Of a DNA stretch of 64,000 nucleotides, positions 22,448 through 34,159 are shown piece by piece (position 1 is the first letter of the stretch; every line of letters begins with the position of its first letter). Position numbers and translations under genes: made by a program. Under the pieces are notes generated by a model. The model did not search any database. It worked only from the letters and a program-made list of their open reading frames with translations, and had not been told where the DNA came from. The stretch comes from Podospora pseudocomata (Eukaryota > Ascomycota > Sordariomycetes > Sordariales > Podosporaceae), in contig NC_085887.1 in assembly GCF_035222375.1 (NCBI RefSeq), positions 1,029,501 through 1,093,500 on the forward strand, read 5' to 3'.

Positions 22448-24134
22448 TTTTGTTGCTGATGACGGCGATGGCGATGAATGGATGGAGGAACAACGATGAT
22501 GTGTGGCGGGTGAGATGACGCTCGAGACGCTGTGGGGCCCCTGAATCGCCGCTGAGCGGGGATAGTGAATCAATTGCCGAACTATTTGTCGTCAATGAAA
22601 CGTTGCTGTCCAATCATATCACTCAATTTCATGCTACGAGGTGGGCGAAGGGATAACAAACAGCAACGAGTAGCCATTAACGTGAGATGTTTTGTAGGTA
22701 GATTTGTAATCAGCTATCATTTGCCTAGAGAAAGGATTTACCTGAGGCATGATATCGCAAGCTGTGAAGCTTTATACCAAGAAATATGTTTATAAGCTCT
22801 TGCTTCTGAAAGTTATGAAATATCATGTATAGGATTTGGCATGGCTTCATGATATGACCTCGGCACGGCATTATTTCAACATTTACAAATCGAGAACTCA
22901 TGAAGCGAGGGGGCTCAAGTGTGATAACCAGACTGCCAGTCCCTGAGAGCTTGTTCACTCTTATGACCATCAACCACCTCCTAGCAATCCGAGTGAGCAA
23001 TAAGCAGGACCTGCCTAGTCTAACCACGGTGCCGGAGCTCATGCTTGCCCCTTGAGCGGGCTTCGCACAGTCTGAAGACTAAATGGGCTTGACCACTGGC
23101 AAGTAGAGAGCACTCGCCGAGAGCCGAGCCGAGAGCAAGCTTGATGACCCGGACGTGCACCTGCCTTTCTTGCAAGCCCTAGGTACGTACCTACTAGGGT
23201 AGGAAAGAAGGTCAGTCACCGATTACACTAGGGCATTCCATTGCTTTCCCCACAAAACTGCAACCACCCCTCGCACCCTTTCCCTCGCACCTTTGTCCCA
23301 CTCAACCTACTCGTCTTCCTCTCTCTCCTCTTCCACATCAACAACGCAACATGCCACAAGCCTCAAGTTCTTGATCCGGGCACTCTCTCAGCATCCGTCG
23401 TTCGTGGACCTGCTATTTGCAGTGCCGAGGTGAGACATTCCTGTACTATCTCCTCGACGGAAAGGAAGATGCTGACGACTAGCCTGTCTCCAGACCACGA
23501 CAGACAATGATTTGCCCCTCGTGTTTCCAAGAGATCATCATTCAAAAGAGCGACATCAACCAGATCATGCCGCGGATGGAGAAACAAGCATTTTCCCGGC
23601 CATCGTTGCATTGCTGAACCCATCGCAACTCACAATGTCCTCCGGTGCTTGACGCACACCCTCGAGATGTGGACGCCTCGGAGCAGCGGGATCGACCTCC
23701 ATCGCCTGGAGGCCAGGACGGGGCTGATCAAAGAGTCCCAGCCAAAGTTGTGGGTCCCTCGGTACACTAATCAGGTCCGAGGTGGTGTGGGAAGGGGAAG
23801 CCAGCTTGCCTCGTGGAAGTGGCGTGTACATGTACAAGAGGAGGACAGGATGATTTTGGGGGTATTGTGTTAGAAAGTAGGAGCATCATGTATAATCGAC
23901 TACCATCATTCACTTGGCCCTCTGGATCCTTCCACTACCTTTCGTGATGTTTTGGATTGCTTGTTCTTTGTTGGAACCTAGGTAATCGCCGAGTAGTGCC
24001 TAGAAAACAAGCAGCACCCCACCCCTCCAAAGGCAGCCACACCACGTGATCGACTCAGGGGCCATTCATTTCCACGAACGCGCTATTCTGTTCCTCATCT
24101 CAACTTCACATCACCAACCATCCATTCACCCACC
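22448..24134. other. Intergenic region with a leader-like, spliceable segment
   Basis: No supported gene. Near 23240-23360 a C/T- and A/C-rich leader ends in ATGCCACAA, but the frame stops after seven codons. A GTGAGA donor near 23430 and a CTCCAG acceptor near 23494 with a GCTGAC branch look like an intron, and coding-like frames of about 40-50 codons follow. This may be a non-coding transcript or a decayed gene. The F-box gene promoter lies at the right end. Confidence 0.35.
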
Positions 24135-25955
24135 ATGAAGTCGCTTTTCCCATCCCGCCGCAAGCCGCCAGTTCAGATTCCCACTGATACCCAAGACCTT
24201 TTTGCTCATCTCCCGACCGAACTCATCATCCTCGTCCTCGAACAACTCAACACCTCCAGCGACATCATCTCGGCCCTCCACGTCTGTCGCAACTGGCGTG
24301 ACATTCTCCTCTCTCCAGAGATATGGCCCTCCATCGCCGACCGCCTGGCGCCAGGCCTCACCACCCACATCCGCGAGAGAAATTGTTCAGTCAACCTCCA
24401 TGCCCAGGCCAAGGTATTCCAGTCCGCGTTGAACCTCCACCACCTCTACCAGTCCGGGCTCTTTTCCCACGCTCGACACCACGTCGTGCGTGTAAATGAT
24501 GGTTCTTTTACTCTTTCAAAGCAGGTCTCGGTCGAGTCGGGGGGTGTGCACTCCCTTGCTGAGGTCCCCGGTCTTGATCCGTTGTCGGAAGAGCTGCATG
24601 TAACTCACGTGAGACTTTACAGCCATGGGAGGATTGCCTGGTGGCCTGAGGCGTGGCACTTACCTTACTTTGCGGTGGTGGATGATTTGAGGGCTAGAGT
24701 GAGGAGGATGTTTCTCTTTCCTGGGCAGGCTGAGCTCAGGGGGGAGGATCGGAGACGGGGGTGGAAGACTGCGTTGGGGGAGAAGTTGTTTGTTCTTGGG
24801 CAGGAGGACGCGGGGGTGTGTGTGTGGCATTTGGAGAGGGATGAGATGAAGTTTGTGGAGCTGCCGGGGGGGTTTGACAGGTGTGTTGTGGATGGGGAGA
24901 GGTTGTTGTTCATTGGGCGGAGGAACGCCGAGGTTTGGCTGTGGGATTGGGCAGGTGAACAAGGGGTGAGGGAGATTGATGTGGCGGGGGATGAACCTAG
25001 GTATGTGCCTGGGCCGGTGAGGATGGGTGGGCAGATTGTGCAAGGGTACCCGAGGCCGGCGCCGAAGTGGGGGTTGAGGTTTCAGGATACGGATGTCAAG
25101 GTTGATTTCATTCTGCATCCGAACGACTGGAGGGTGATATTTGTGGTGACGTGGGATGAGGTTGATTTGGTGGTGAGTGAGTTTTACGAAGGGTGCATGA
25201 GGGCACGAATGGTATGCCCGCGCGAACATCTTGCGTATCGGGGGATGGTGAGATCGAGGACTGATAATGCGGTGCATTATCTGCGGACTGATAGATGTGA
25301 TGGTCGTGGGGGATATGTTCTCATGACAGCTTGGGTTGGGGAGGAGCCGATGTGTGATGCTGGGCATAGGGGGAGCATAGTGTCTGTCTGCTTCAACGTC
25401 CACACCTCGGAGTTCAGCGCGCTTGTTCACCACGCATCATATCAACGAACGCCTGCTGCGCATCTCTGGGATGGCTTGCTGGCTGTCAGGGTGGCTGGAG
25501 AGGACCAAAATGGTCTTAAACCCGTCGTCGCACTTTTGAAGCCCTGTGATGCAGACGAGGGCAACGAGGCGACCTCACAACCGGGGAACCCGATGCCGGT
25601 ACGCCTGATCAAGCAACCATCCCACAATATCACTCCAGCAGAGGGGAATATGACCTTTGTGAGTGAGGATGGCGAGATTCGGCCGCGCGCACAGTCTCTC
25701 CATGGTATGGCACATGCTTTCGAGGCTGGCGGGGATGCCCGGCAAGCAGGCACAGATGCGATGAAAGCTGAGTGGCTGAGTGGAGATGACAAAACACTGG
25801 TGTATGTTGCCGGAAGGGATTATACGGTGTGGATGTTTGGGGAGGATGGTATTCCCAAGGAGAAGAAGGAGGTTCGCCTGTGGAAGGAGAGGTTCAAGAA
25901 CGCCATTGCTAGCACGGGGGCGTGGAACGAGGGCATAGTGAGACGTGTGAGATGA
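24135..25955 (+). CDS. F-box protein
   Basis: A 606-aa single-exon protein, starting at the ATG after CATTCACCCACC. The F-box lies at about residues 22-66 (LFAHLPTELIILVLEQLN, then SALHVCRNWRDILLSPEIWPSI), the element that binds Skp1 in SCF ubiquitin ligases. The remainder has repeated short blocks such as LFVLGQEDAGVCVWHLE, LLFIGRRNAEVWLWDW and LVYVAGRDYTVWMF, suggestive of a beta-propeller-like substrate-binding region, but the repeats are too diverged to call WD40. It probably recruits an unknown substrate for ubiquitylation. The third codon positions in the middle part (24650-25200) are unusually G-rich. An AATAAA polyadenylation signal lies 66 bp after the stop. Confidence 0.88.
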   Translation: MKSLFPSRRKPPVQIPTDTQDLFAHLPTELIILVLEQLNTSSDIISALHVCRNWRDILLSPEIWPSIADRLAPGLTTHIRERNCSVNLHAQAKVFQSALNLHHLYQSGLFSHARHHVVRVNDGSFTLSKQVSVESGGVHSLAEVPGLDPLSEELHVTHVRLYSHGRIAWWPEAWHLPYFAVVDDLRARVRRMFLFPGQAELRGEDRRRGWKTALGEKLFVLGQEDAGVCVWHLERDEMKFVELPGGFDRCVVDGERLLFIGRRNAEVWLWDWAGEQGVREIDVAGDEPRYVPGPVRMGGQIVQGYPRPAPKWGLRFQDTDVKVDFILHPNDWRVIFVVTWDEVDLVVSEFYEGCMRARMVCPREHLAYRGMVRSRTDNAVHYLRTDRCDGRGGYVLMTAWVGEEPMCDAGHRGSIVSVCFNVHTSEFSALVHHASYQRTPAAHLWDGLLAVRVAGEDQNGLKPVVALLKPCDADEGNEATSQPGNPMPVRLIKQPSHNITPAEGNMTFVSEDGEIRPRAQSLHGMAHAFEAGGDARQAGTDAMKAEWLSGDDKTLVYVAGRDYTVWMFGEDGIPKEKKEVRLWKERFKNAIASTGAWNEGIVRRVR

Positions 25956-26020
25956 TGGGACGGGAAGGTTTGGTTGGATAACTTCTCGATTTGCATATTC
26001 GTATGGACTTCAATCTTTAG

Positions 26021-26026
26021 AATAAA
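26021..26026 (+). terminator. Polyadenylation signal of the F-box gene
   Basis: AATAAA about 66 bp past the stop codon at 25955, a normal distance for a fungal 3' end. Confidence 0.45.
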
Positions 26027-27487
26027 AATAGGCTCTCCCACCTTCAAGAACGAACCTTTCTCGAGACCATGGCATTCCAAGAGCAGGGCATTTCAATCTC
26101 TTCTGTTCCATGTTGGTGATAATGTGACAGCTGCAGCAAGCGACACTCTTTGGCACTGTCAATGCTCCGCAGGCTTATTATAGCGGAACCGAGTTTGACC
26201 CTTTGACGAAAATTTGCTGGCCACAATTCATCGGACCAATACCCACCATATGCCCTGATCCTCCTGCTCGATTCTGGGTGTACCTTCCTTCCAGATTGTG
26301 ATTTCTCGTCCGGGCACCAGGCTGCTGAGGAATGGCGTGCCCGTCGTTACACCCGACTACTCTGCAATCGGCAAGTTCCTTGTCCGGGCACGGACCTGGT
26401 GTTTGTAAAATTCTGAACGATGGCAGTGTTGCTTTATCTCGGAAAGAACCCCTTGGTTTATAACTCGCCTGCGGATGTCTCCATCTATCCGAACCTTCTC
26501 ACTCAGATCAGTTGCCTGGAGACCATCACATAAAGACACTCGCGTCTACGACAATGATGCCTGCCATGACAGTGTTGATCTTTTGAAAGTCCACCCTATT
26601 GCCGTTCAAATAGGTATCTACCTGTAAGCGGGAGATTCCACGGACACCAGCAAGAAATCCCACAAGACCCCCACACGTTCTTCAACCGATAGGACCGACC
26701 GTCATTCTCGCCATCCGCAAGCACAGTGTGTCATCTTGGTATAGACGGTCAGGGCCGCTGAGAATTACAAGGTGCTACTTCTCTCGACGGGTAGAGACGG
26801 CTCGATCTGTGGCACGCCCTCGTCATCAGCGGTTTGGAGCTTCCACAGAAACCTTCTCAGAGTCATGACAGCATCTCGGAGATGCGAGAAATTTGTCATG
26901 TGGTTGAAAGAGTCATCATCGCAAGGCACCATCTTATCCACTCGTCCGTGCCTTACTCGTCTGCCCTGGCTTTCCTGTCAACCGAAGCTCTTTAGGTTTG
27001 GGTTCCTTGGTGGCTCATGATCACCGTTTGAGCAAGTAGATTTGTGATCTGATGAGGCAGAGTGCTCCGTGATAAAGATTAGATATGACCATGAGAGGAA
27101 GGAACTGCCCTGCGTCTCTGCAACCACACACACCCAAATGACGGAGTTACTATAGCCACCCCGGGCCTGGATCAAGTCTGCCAGTGGCAGCCGGGGGTTA
27201 GTGGCTCATGCCTGGACCCGTGCGTTCCTCCCTAGTCTCTCGCCCTTGCCCACACACAACTATGTTAGGAAATTGGAAAAGCTCGTACCTTAGATTTCCT
27301 TCCACCTCCGCTTCCTGTTCCTCCAAACGTTTTACCGCTTCATCTGCCTTCTCCTGCCTCCTCGTTGAAATTCGTGTGTTCCTTCCGGAGATCACCAAAG
27401 GAAAACCTTTGTCTGAGAGGATGTGGCAGAGCTCCACGATGCATTGTTCTTTTCTTCAGTTCCCTAGAATATCTCGCCATTAACAAG

Positions 27488-27955
27488 ATGCCTCGCAATC
27501 GTCACGGGATGGCCTTCTCTCTGCCAGAGCCAGTCGAGATTCCGGTCTTGCACGCTGTGCTCGTGGTGTTGCCTCGCCAGTCTGCTTTCTCCAAGAGCCA
27601 GAGAGAATACATCATTGCTCAAGGACAGGCTGGCCGTGGGTTTTCGTACCTAGTAAGTTGTTTTCTTCTGTCTCTACCGTGACACATCAAGCCTTCTTCT
27701 GGGACTGATTCGATGGTTAGATTGGATGCTTGACGTGCTGCTCGCCCACTTCTTCGACATTCCCCCTGTGGACGCCAAGACCTGGTACTTCTATATTCAC
27801 CGCTTCATCGAAAACTAGATATAGGTTCTGCTGTGTTGGCGTTTCGACTGGTTCACTGCTAATCACCCATGGACGACATAGAATACCTCCATGTCGACGA
27901 CCCTGAACCCACCTTGTCGCTTCAGGGAGGTTATTCCACACGACACAATCCTTGA
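27488..27955 (+). other. Coding-like islands of an unrecognised, probably decayed gene
   Basis: Three short frames in good codon usage follow one another on the same strand. 27488 opens MPRNRHGMAFSLPEPVEIPV and runs to a GTAAGT donor near 27651. 27726..27818 encodes 30 aa with VLLAHFFDIPPVDAKTWYFY. 27869..27955 encodes 28 aa with MDDIEYLHVDDPEPTLSLQ. A TAG acceptor at 27720 is plausible for the donor, but the phases do not join the first and second islands. The second and third are separated by stops. Either a decayed gene or chance; no family recognised. Confidence 0.3.
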
Positions 27956-30900
27956 ATTTTCAAGCCCTCTTTTGTACCAATCAATTGGCCGTGCTCTCGT
28001 CCAGAGCTGTCCTCGCAGTCGCCGTGCATGGCTGTCTGCAATTGAAGTTGTGTTCTTCTCGGTAGGTGGAAGGCTTTGCATTGACGCTTTTCCCTTGGCT
28101 CCGACTAATCCCTAGTAACAGGGAATCGGCACAAATGGCTCCAAGCCTGCAATCAAACTTCCGTCCCTGACAGGTTTGGCCATTTCTGCGTCGAATGGCA
28201 GACCGATCCTGTCTCACAGACTGAACCTTGCCATGCCTTGCCGACCCTGCCTGCGAACCGACCCTGGGTTATGAACTAGGTACCACTTCCTACATCTGCA
28301 GGTATGATTCCATATTGATCTGGCCCATCCTGAGGATCGAAAACTTACCACAATCCCTGTTTGTGACAGATTGTGCTTGAAAGGTTGCAAACAAGGCTCG
28401 CACCTTCCCATCAACGCGAACTGCGCTGTGATTCTGATCTCTAGTAGGTTACCAGTCCTCCCCACTTCGGAGCGTCATAAGACTGTCAACTGACCTTTGT
28501 TTGCGCATAGAAACGAAAGGAAGCAGGTTATGCGTATGCACTATGCAGTGGCGTGGATGACAAGCTCGAGCATTCCCTCTGCCTTGGTTCTCCGGCTTGC
28601 TCTGTCGTATCCTCACGACGCTTCTCGACATCATGGATATTCATCGCAAGAACGCTGTTTGCAGGGTCAGATTGGAGCGGCCTCTCAGCTACCTGACTCC
28701 AGCAGCATCCATTGCTGTGATTGCCTCGCCCAGGGAATGACCTGCGTCACTAAGCTGTAAGCACAGTGATCTCCCACCTCGCTCTCCTGAAAGCATGGCT
28801 AACAGATTCTTCGGTGTCAGTCCTCCTTGCTGACACCGATGGTCCCATCTCTTGGCAATCCCTGCCTAAGAGCGCTCTCCTTTCTGCGAGATTGTCAGTC
28901 CTCAAGCACCGACCAGAGCCGCAAGATCCCAAGACCCACCGTCAGCGAGACTGATCAAGATCTTTTGTCAATCTGCAAGCACAGTCCGACCACCAACCTT
29001 TTGCAAGCTCTTTGGCGTTAATCACTGTGTGCCCTTCCCGGGACTCTGCTTCACACATCCTTGCCGATTATGCGGAGTGAAAGTCAGGTCAAAGCCCAGG
29101 CTTATCTGCCATTGCCCTTGTCAGCCCATTGCAATGGCCACCAGATCTCGTCTGCATCGTCACATCATGCGAGTTCAGGGCAGGCTTCACTTTGGCCCCT
29201 TCGACGACAGTCTCATACTGGCAAGTCAGACTCGAAGCATGCGACAAGCTTAGGTCCCCCCTCGAAACATCGAGGCTGCGGGGAAGGCGACAAAAATCTG
29301 CTCTAGCCATGGCACCACCAACTGAGTTCCTGTTTTTGCGAGAGTATGCCTCAAACTCAGATTAGCAGCCTTGCAGGACAGTCTATCCATGGCCACAACG
29401 CCAGCATCCCTGACAAATCATGGCCCTCGGCCCCCCAGAAAATATTGCGCCTTGGGCTGTGACACCACCGGAGGAGCTACCTTTCCCGAGCCTTGGTCGT
29501 CCTGCAAAACCCATGCTACCCTGGAATCGGCTGGTTGGGTGTCATTTACCTATGCTCCCGCCTATATGTGTGCGTTCGGTCTGTCCCTCTGACCTCTGCG
29601 ATGACATGTCCGGCTCCCGGATCCCGTCCATGCTGTGACGGGCATCCTACATTGAATCCTCGTTTCGCCGATGAGCAAGATTCCAATCTCAGCGAATGCC
29701 CCGTGTTCAAGGGCAAGGCCTCTACCGGTCGAGTTCACCGAGGGGGACCTTGTTGCGACTTTTATGCCATCAAACCCTCGAGGCTCAAGGAGCGCACCGG
29801 ACCCGACATGAATGTCAAGTTCTTCCGACCATCAAACCCTATCTCCAGACGAACTGTTTCAGGGCCTCGCTGCCCCAATGGCTTCTTGGCTTCGGGTGAT
29901 TCGACTGTCCGGTATCAGTGTCCCTCTAGCAGCTTTTACAACCTGTACGATCGTTACTACTCTCCTACGGAGATTCTAGTCTTACCCTGTCGCTCTGCCG
30001 ACCTAACTTTGGAAGCTCTCGTCTCCCGACTGGAGGTCCACGGGTTCATGCCAACGCCGCCGTCGACACCACCCCGGCGTTTGGCGGCCAGTCCCTCTTC
30101 CCCGCGCCAGCGTGGGTATCTCAGTCTCTGGGGCCCCAGCACGCATAATTGGTCGTCCCGGACAGTTTTCCCTCTCGAGCTCATTGCCGTTTGAAGCCCT
30201 GTGAGTGCACATGAGAGAACCATGGATGATCGACGAGGCGCGAGTGTGAACAGCAAGGTCACCGGCGTTTGCGGGCGACAACGACAACAACAAGAACAAG
30301 TGACGGGCATAGCCCAAAGGGGTCTTGTCAACGTTCGACACCGCCTATAATCAAAAGTCAGCAACCGAGACCTATGTCGAGCCCGAGCGCATGACCTGTC
30401 CCTCCAAGCTTCATATGCAAGTCCGCCGGTTGGTCTCGTGTTGTTCAGCTTGGGTTGTTGACCAAGACAGAGCGTTATTTCTCTCTCGTACTCACCCGAA
30501 AGATCTTTCCCACAGAGTGCCCAGCCCGGCGACATCACGTTGCCCGGGCTTGTGCCCTCAACGCCGAATACGTTGAGCCCTCCGGAGTCATGCGGATGGA
30601 CAACGCAGCCATCCAAGCATTAGAACTCCTCCGCAACTCGCGGTGCGTTGGTTGGCAAGCAGTGGTGGAAGACGTGTTTTTCGACGGTCTGGCTGCAAGT
30701 GATGGAAAAGTCGTCCTTTTTCGACGTGGGATCCGGAGAGCTGGTGTTGGCTCACGAAGAACGTCCTCCAGCCGATGACGAACGGGGAGGAGATCAACCT
30801 CCACACCACGGCGCGGTGGAGATTCTGTGTGGCGATGAAGATGTGTTCCGGAAGCTGAGAGATTGGTTGAAGGGGTTCGAGAGACCTGTGTATTGGACTT

Positions 30901-31374
30901 CTTTGCCATCAAAGCGCTAGTGGCTGAGACCTCTGGCCAACTGCTATTCCTTAACGTTGGTCTTGGAACCACCCTCGAAACAATCCATGGCGTTAAGTTC
31001 TCCGAGTCGACGTCCCTGTGGTCTTCCCGCCTTCTTTTGACGGGTTTGCACTTTGAAGAGGTGGCGCGGAACACGACCATGCCTGCAGGACCGTTGCATT
31101 CTTGTGATCGATTCGCTAGTCACCGGCACAGAGGCCAGGGCTCTTCAAGGCATGCCCGTCAAGGAGATGGTGAGTCTTGGTCCTAAGCCCCCGCCTTCAA
31201 CCATGCTGTGAAACTGATAGTCGTATTTCAGGATGCAGATTGTGGCCGTGGCTCATCTGTGGGCGCATCTTCTTTCCCCTTCTGAATTCCCCAAGGTCTT
31301 ATGGACGAGCAAGTGCGAAGCGTTGAGCGCCCGAACACACCACCTAGGCAACTGTCCAGTCAACACCGTCGAAC

Positions 31375-31845
31375 ATGGCACCCCCGTACAGGCTGTCAAG
31401 ATTGCAGCGTGGTTGCGGGACCCTACAACAGCCAGCAAGTCAATTTGTTCTGGCCAAGTGTCGGACCTTCGGTCGCAGAAGGGCTTGCCGTCAGCATATC
31501 GGAACATCAAGGCTACTCTACTGCTTTCAAGCTTGTGTCGAAAACCAAGTCTGCTGCAAAGGATTTACTCCGGCGCGTGCTGATATTACCATACGCGAAT
31601 TACCGCAGTCCACTTCGAATCGTTCCTGCGGAGCGTTGCCAATTCCGTACGAACAAGTACAACATGCTCTTATCGATGAGATGCTCAGGCATCACCGCGA
31701 GGCCAACCTCATGCAGCACCTACTCGACCGAGTCCCTCAGACGTCAACCTTTCAGAACGACGACACGATTGCGCGCGGCAACCAATTGCAGCTGAGAGAG
31801 GTCCGACTTAAGGTTGAGTCGCGTGTTCGATTGCGTCCACCTTGA
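31375..31845 (+). other. Coding-like open frame, unrecognised
   Basis: A 156-codon frame from an ATG. The N-terminal part is Cys/Arg-rich (GRRRACRQHIGTSRLLYC, ENQVCCKGF). The C-terminal part is helical and charged (QVQHALIDEMLRHHREANL). Other frames are also open over part of the region, as in much GC-balanced DNA, which weakens the case. No domain recognised. Confidence 0.25.
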
Positions 31846-32568
31846 GCTTCTGCTGGCCAGCAAGACGGGTTTTGGGAGCCTCACCGGAGTCACCCAAACG
31901 TTACCCATTCAGAACCGTGACGTACTCGGTGAGACATTGGCACAGTTCCACTGTTCTTGTCATTTACAAACTACGAGTTGACCTTTGTCACAACGTTCGA
32001 CGTTCTCAGTGCCCCCAACTCTTTGGCATCCCAGCAGGCATGAGCATAGGTGAGACCCTTCCAAGAGTCAACTTCAAATTGTTTCTCAGACACTGATTGT
32101 GCTCCCGCATCAGGCAATGAAAACCTGTTTGAGCTTCCACTGAGAGGGGGAGGTCCAGTCCTACGGCCACCGACCGGACCAGTCATCTTTGTTGATCCAC
32201 CGTCGCCCGTTCCTGATCATACACCTTCGAGGCCACCGGAGATGCGACCCCGTCTCTTCGGGGCTGTGACACACCGACTGTGGCGGTCAAGACAACCGCC
32301 AACGAAGGCAACAGCAAGTCAGAAGATCAACGCCGTCCGTCTACCTATGGCATGTTTCCTTGTGTTTGCTATCCCACCGCTCACCCAGACGATCGCCAGT
32401 TCTTCATCGACGGTGTATTCTTGCAGACACAGGAATCCAATTCCCTCTTCAAATGGGATCCACGAACCCCTACATGCCGCATTGTGCCGTAAAATGCCCT
32501 CGGGGACTTTGTCGCCCCATCGTTGGTTCTGGAGCAGACTCCCTTTTGAGTATCACTACTTAACATCG

Positions 32569-32711
32569 CTTTCGAGCATCCTTTCGAGCATCCTTTCGGG
32601 TATCTTTTCGACCATCCTTTCAAGCATCCTTTCAAGCATCCTCAAGCATCCTTTCAAGCATCCTTTTTAGCATTCTGTTCAAGTATCCTGTCAAGCATTC
32701 TTTTCAAGTAT
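32569..32711. repeat. 12-bp minisatellite, about 12 copies
   Basis: Twelve tandem units of consensus CTTTCAAGCATC, with CTTTCGAGCATC variants at the left end and units of 10-13 bp toward the right. Because the unit is four codons long, one frame reads a Ser-Ser-Ile-Leu repeat, but no gene can be tied to it. Confidence 0.9.
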
Positions 32712-32788
32712 TTATTTGACAATTATCTCTTTTCGGGCACACAAAATTCTCAAACCCACCAGGCCTTCGTCCAAGTCATTTCCTAGGG

Positions 32789-33177
32789 AGTCGATATCGA
32801 CCACACCTTTCCGCGCTCTACAGGGGCATTGGAGGATCGCTCCAGCAGTCTTGATCCGAATCCTTATATTTCAACAAGAATTGGGGAGCATGCAGCGGCT
32901 CTGCAAGATTTGTGTTTGTGGTTCAGGCACACCACCGACGAGATGATGCCCAATCCGCACGTATATGGCACCACCAGTATCCCCAGGGGCGCTCGGCCTG
33001 GATGCATCAGCAGACGTCGCAGAGGGTCATCCCGCTGGAGCGAGGCGACGGGGGCGGCCGAAGGTGCTGAGGCCAACGCGGTCACAATGGCGTCAAGGCC
33101 CCGACGGAGAGCCAGCCCTACGAGAGATTTTACTCGAGGAGGGGGGAATGGTTCCTGGTCGGGCGAACTCTGCCTGA
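32789..33177 (+). other. Coding-like relic with an AT-hook-like motif
   Basis: One frame reads VDIDHTFPRSTGALEDRSSS and continues through AALQDLCLWFRHTTDEMMPN with good codon usage to about 33000. A second frame takes over at about 32965 with LDASADVAEGHPAGARRRGR followed by PK and REILLEEGG, stopping at 33177. The GARRRGRPK stretch resembles an AT-hook core (RGRP). The change of frame without a splice signal suggests decay. No family recognised. Confidence 0.3.
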
Positions 33178-33302
33178 TCAAGGAGGTTGCTGTCCCCTGA
33201 GAGGGATGGAGGACGGCAGCCAGAATTGTTTGTTTTGTTTCTGTGTGAATATTCTCTGGGGACGTTCGGTGTAGTTTTGTTAGCTTGGTAATCGATAGGG
33301 AG

Positions 33303-33721
33303 GACCGACGAGGAGGACGAGGGGAGCGTGATCAAGGATTTGCGCAGTGTTGTTGTTGGTGTAGGGTGTGGATATGGCGAAGACCGACGAGGAGGACGAT
33401 ACGGTGGGGTGGTGTAGGATAGGTGTAGTGGTGTTGTTGGTGGAGGCAGCTCCCAGGCCGACGAGGAGGATGATAAAGTGTGGTGGTGTAGGACAAGTGC
33501 AGTGGTGTTGTTGGTTGTGGAACCAAAAGGACATCCTCCCCACAGGGTACGCCGGGTGGTATATATCTCTACAGTGGTGTAGAGTGTGGATATTGGGAGT
33601 TGGTTTATGCGTTGGGCATATCGATGAATGGAAGAGATCAAGGAGGACGGACGAGGAATACACACAAACCCAGATGTGGAAGAGTGGTGCAGGGATAATG
33701 CAGTGGTGTTATTGGTGTAGC
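33303..33721. repeat. Diverged tandem repeat, units of about 75-80 bp
   Basis: The block (G/A)CCGACGAGGAGGAC recurs near 33303, 33384 and 33458 with a weaker copy near 33648. Each is followed by related GTGCAGTGGTGTTGTTGGTG sequence. Spacings are about 80, 74 and 190 bp, the last probably two units fused or diverged. No coding role seen. Confidence 0.7.
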
Positions 33722-34159
33722 GTACGGATATTATGCCAAGTTTGGAACCCAGACAGTTGATATGAAGCATGTAATTGAACTGAAGATAATGTCTGACAAA
33801 AAAATCTTGTTGAACGACTTTTTGTGCCCTACAGTGATGAGTTCTGTCTACTACCACCATGGGCATGATCTACGTCTCACCGAGTGAGGTCAGTGCATGG
33901 CTCCATCACAGGAGAACTTTTTGCACAGATCATCAATCATGTTCATTAACATATCCCTAACTCATCATGTACCCGAAAACCATTGCGCCAACCATTCCCA
34001 TGCCCGTGTGCAAAAAAGCATCCCACCCAACACATGCCGCTATGTGATGCTGTCGTCAGCGAGAAAAGAAAATCCAGCACCGATATCTACCCCGGCTCAG
34101 TCAATCTGTACAAAGAACCCATCTGACTTTTTTTCTTCTCCCCTCCTCCACTACCTACC
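33722..34159. other. Spacer downstream of the coiled-coil gene
   Basis: No coding segment supported. The 3' end of the minus-strand gene stopping at 34160 lies here. Confidence 0.4.

Larger units (their letters stand above)
26027..32568. other. Gene-poor block with short coding-like islands
   Basis: Over 6 kb without a recognisable full gene. Base composition is not AT-rich, so this is not a typical RIP-destroyed repeat. Several short stretches have clean coding-like codon patterns but change frame or stop within 30-230 codons. The longest is an open stretch on + at 29493-30194, Cys- and Pro-rich in places with no start context. I cannot join these into a gene and recognise no family; they are described separately where clearest. 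Confidence 0.4.

Noticed and set aside
29957-30616. A 219-codon minus-strand frame
   Set aside because: No motif and overlapped by open frames on the other strand; composition-driven.
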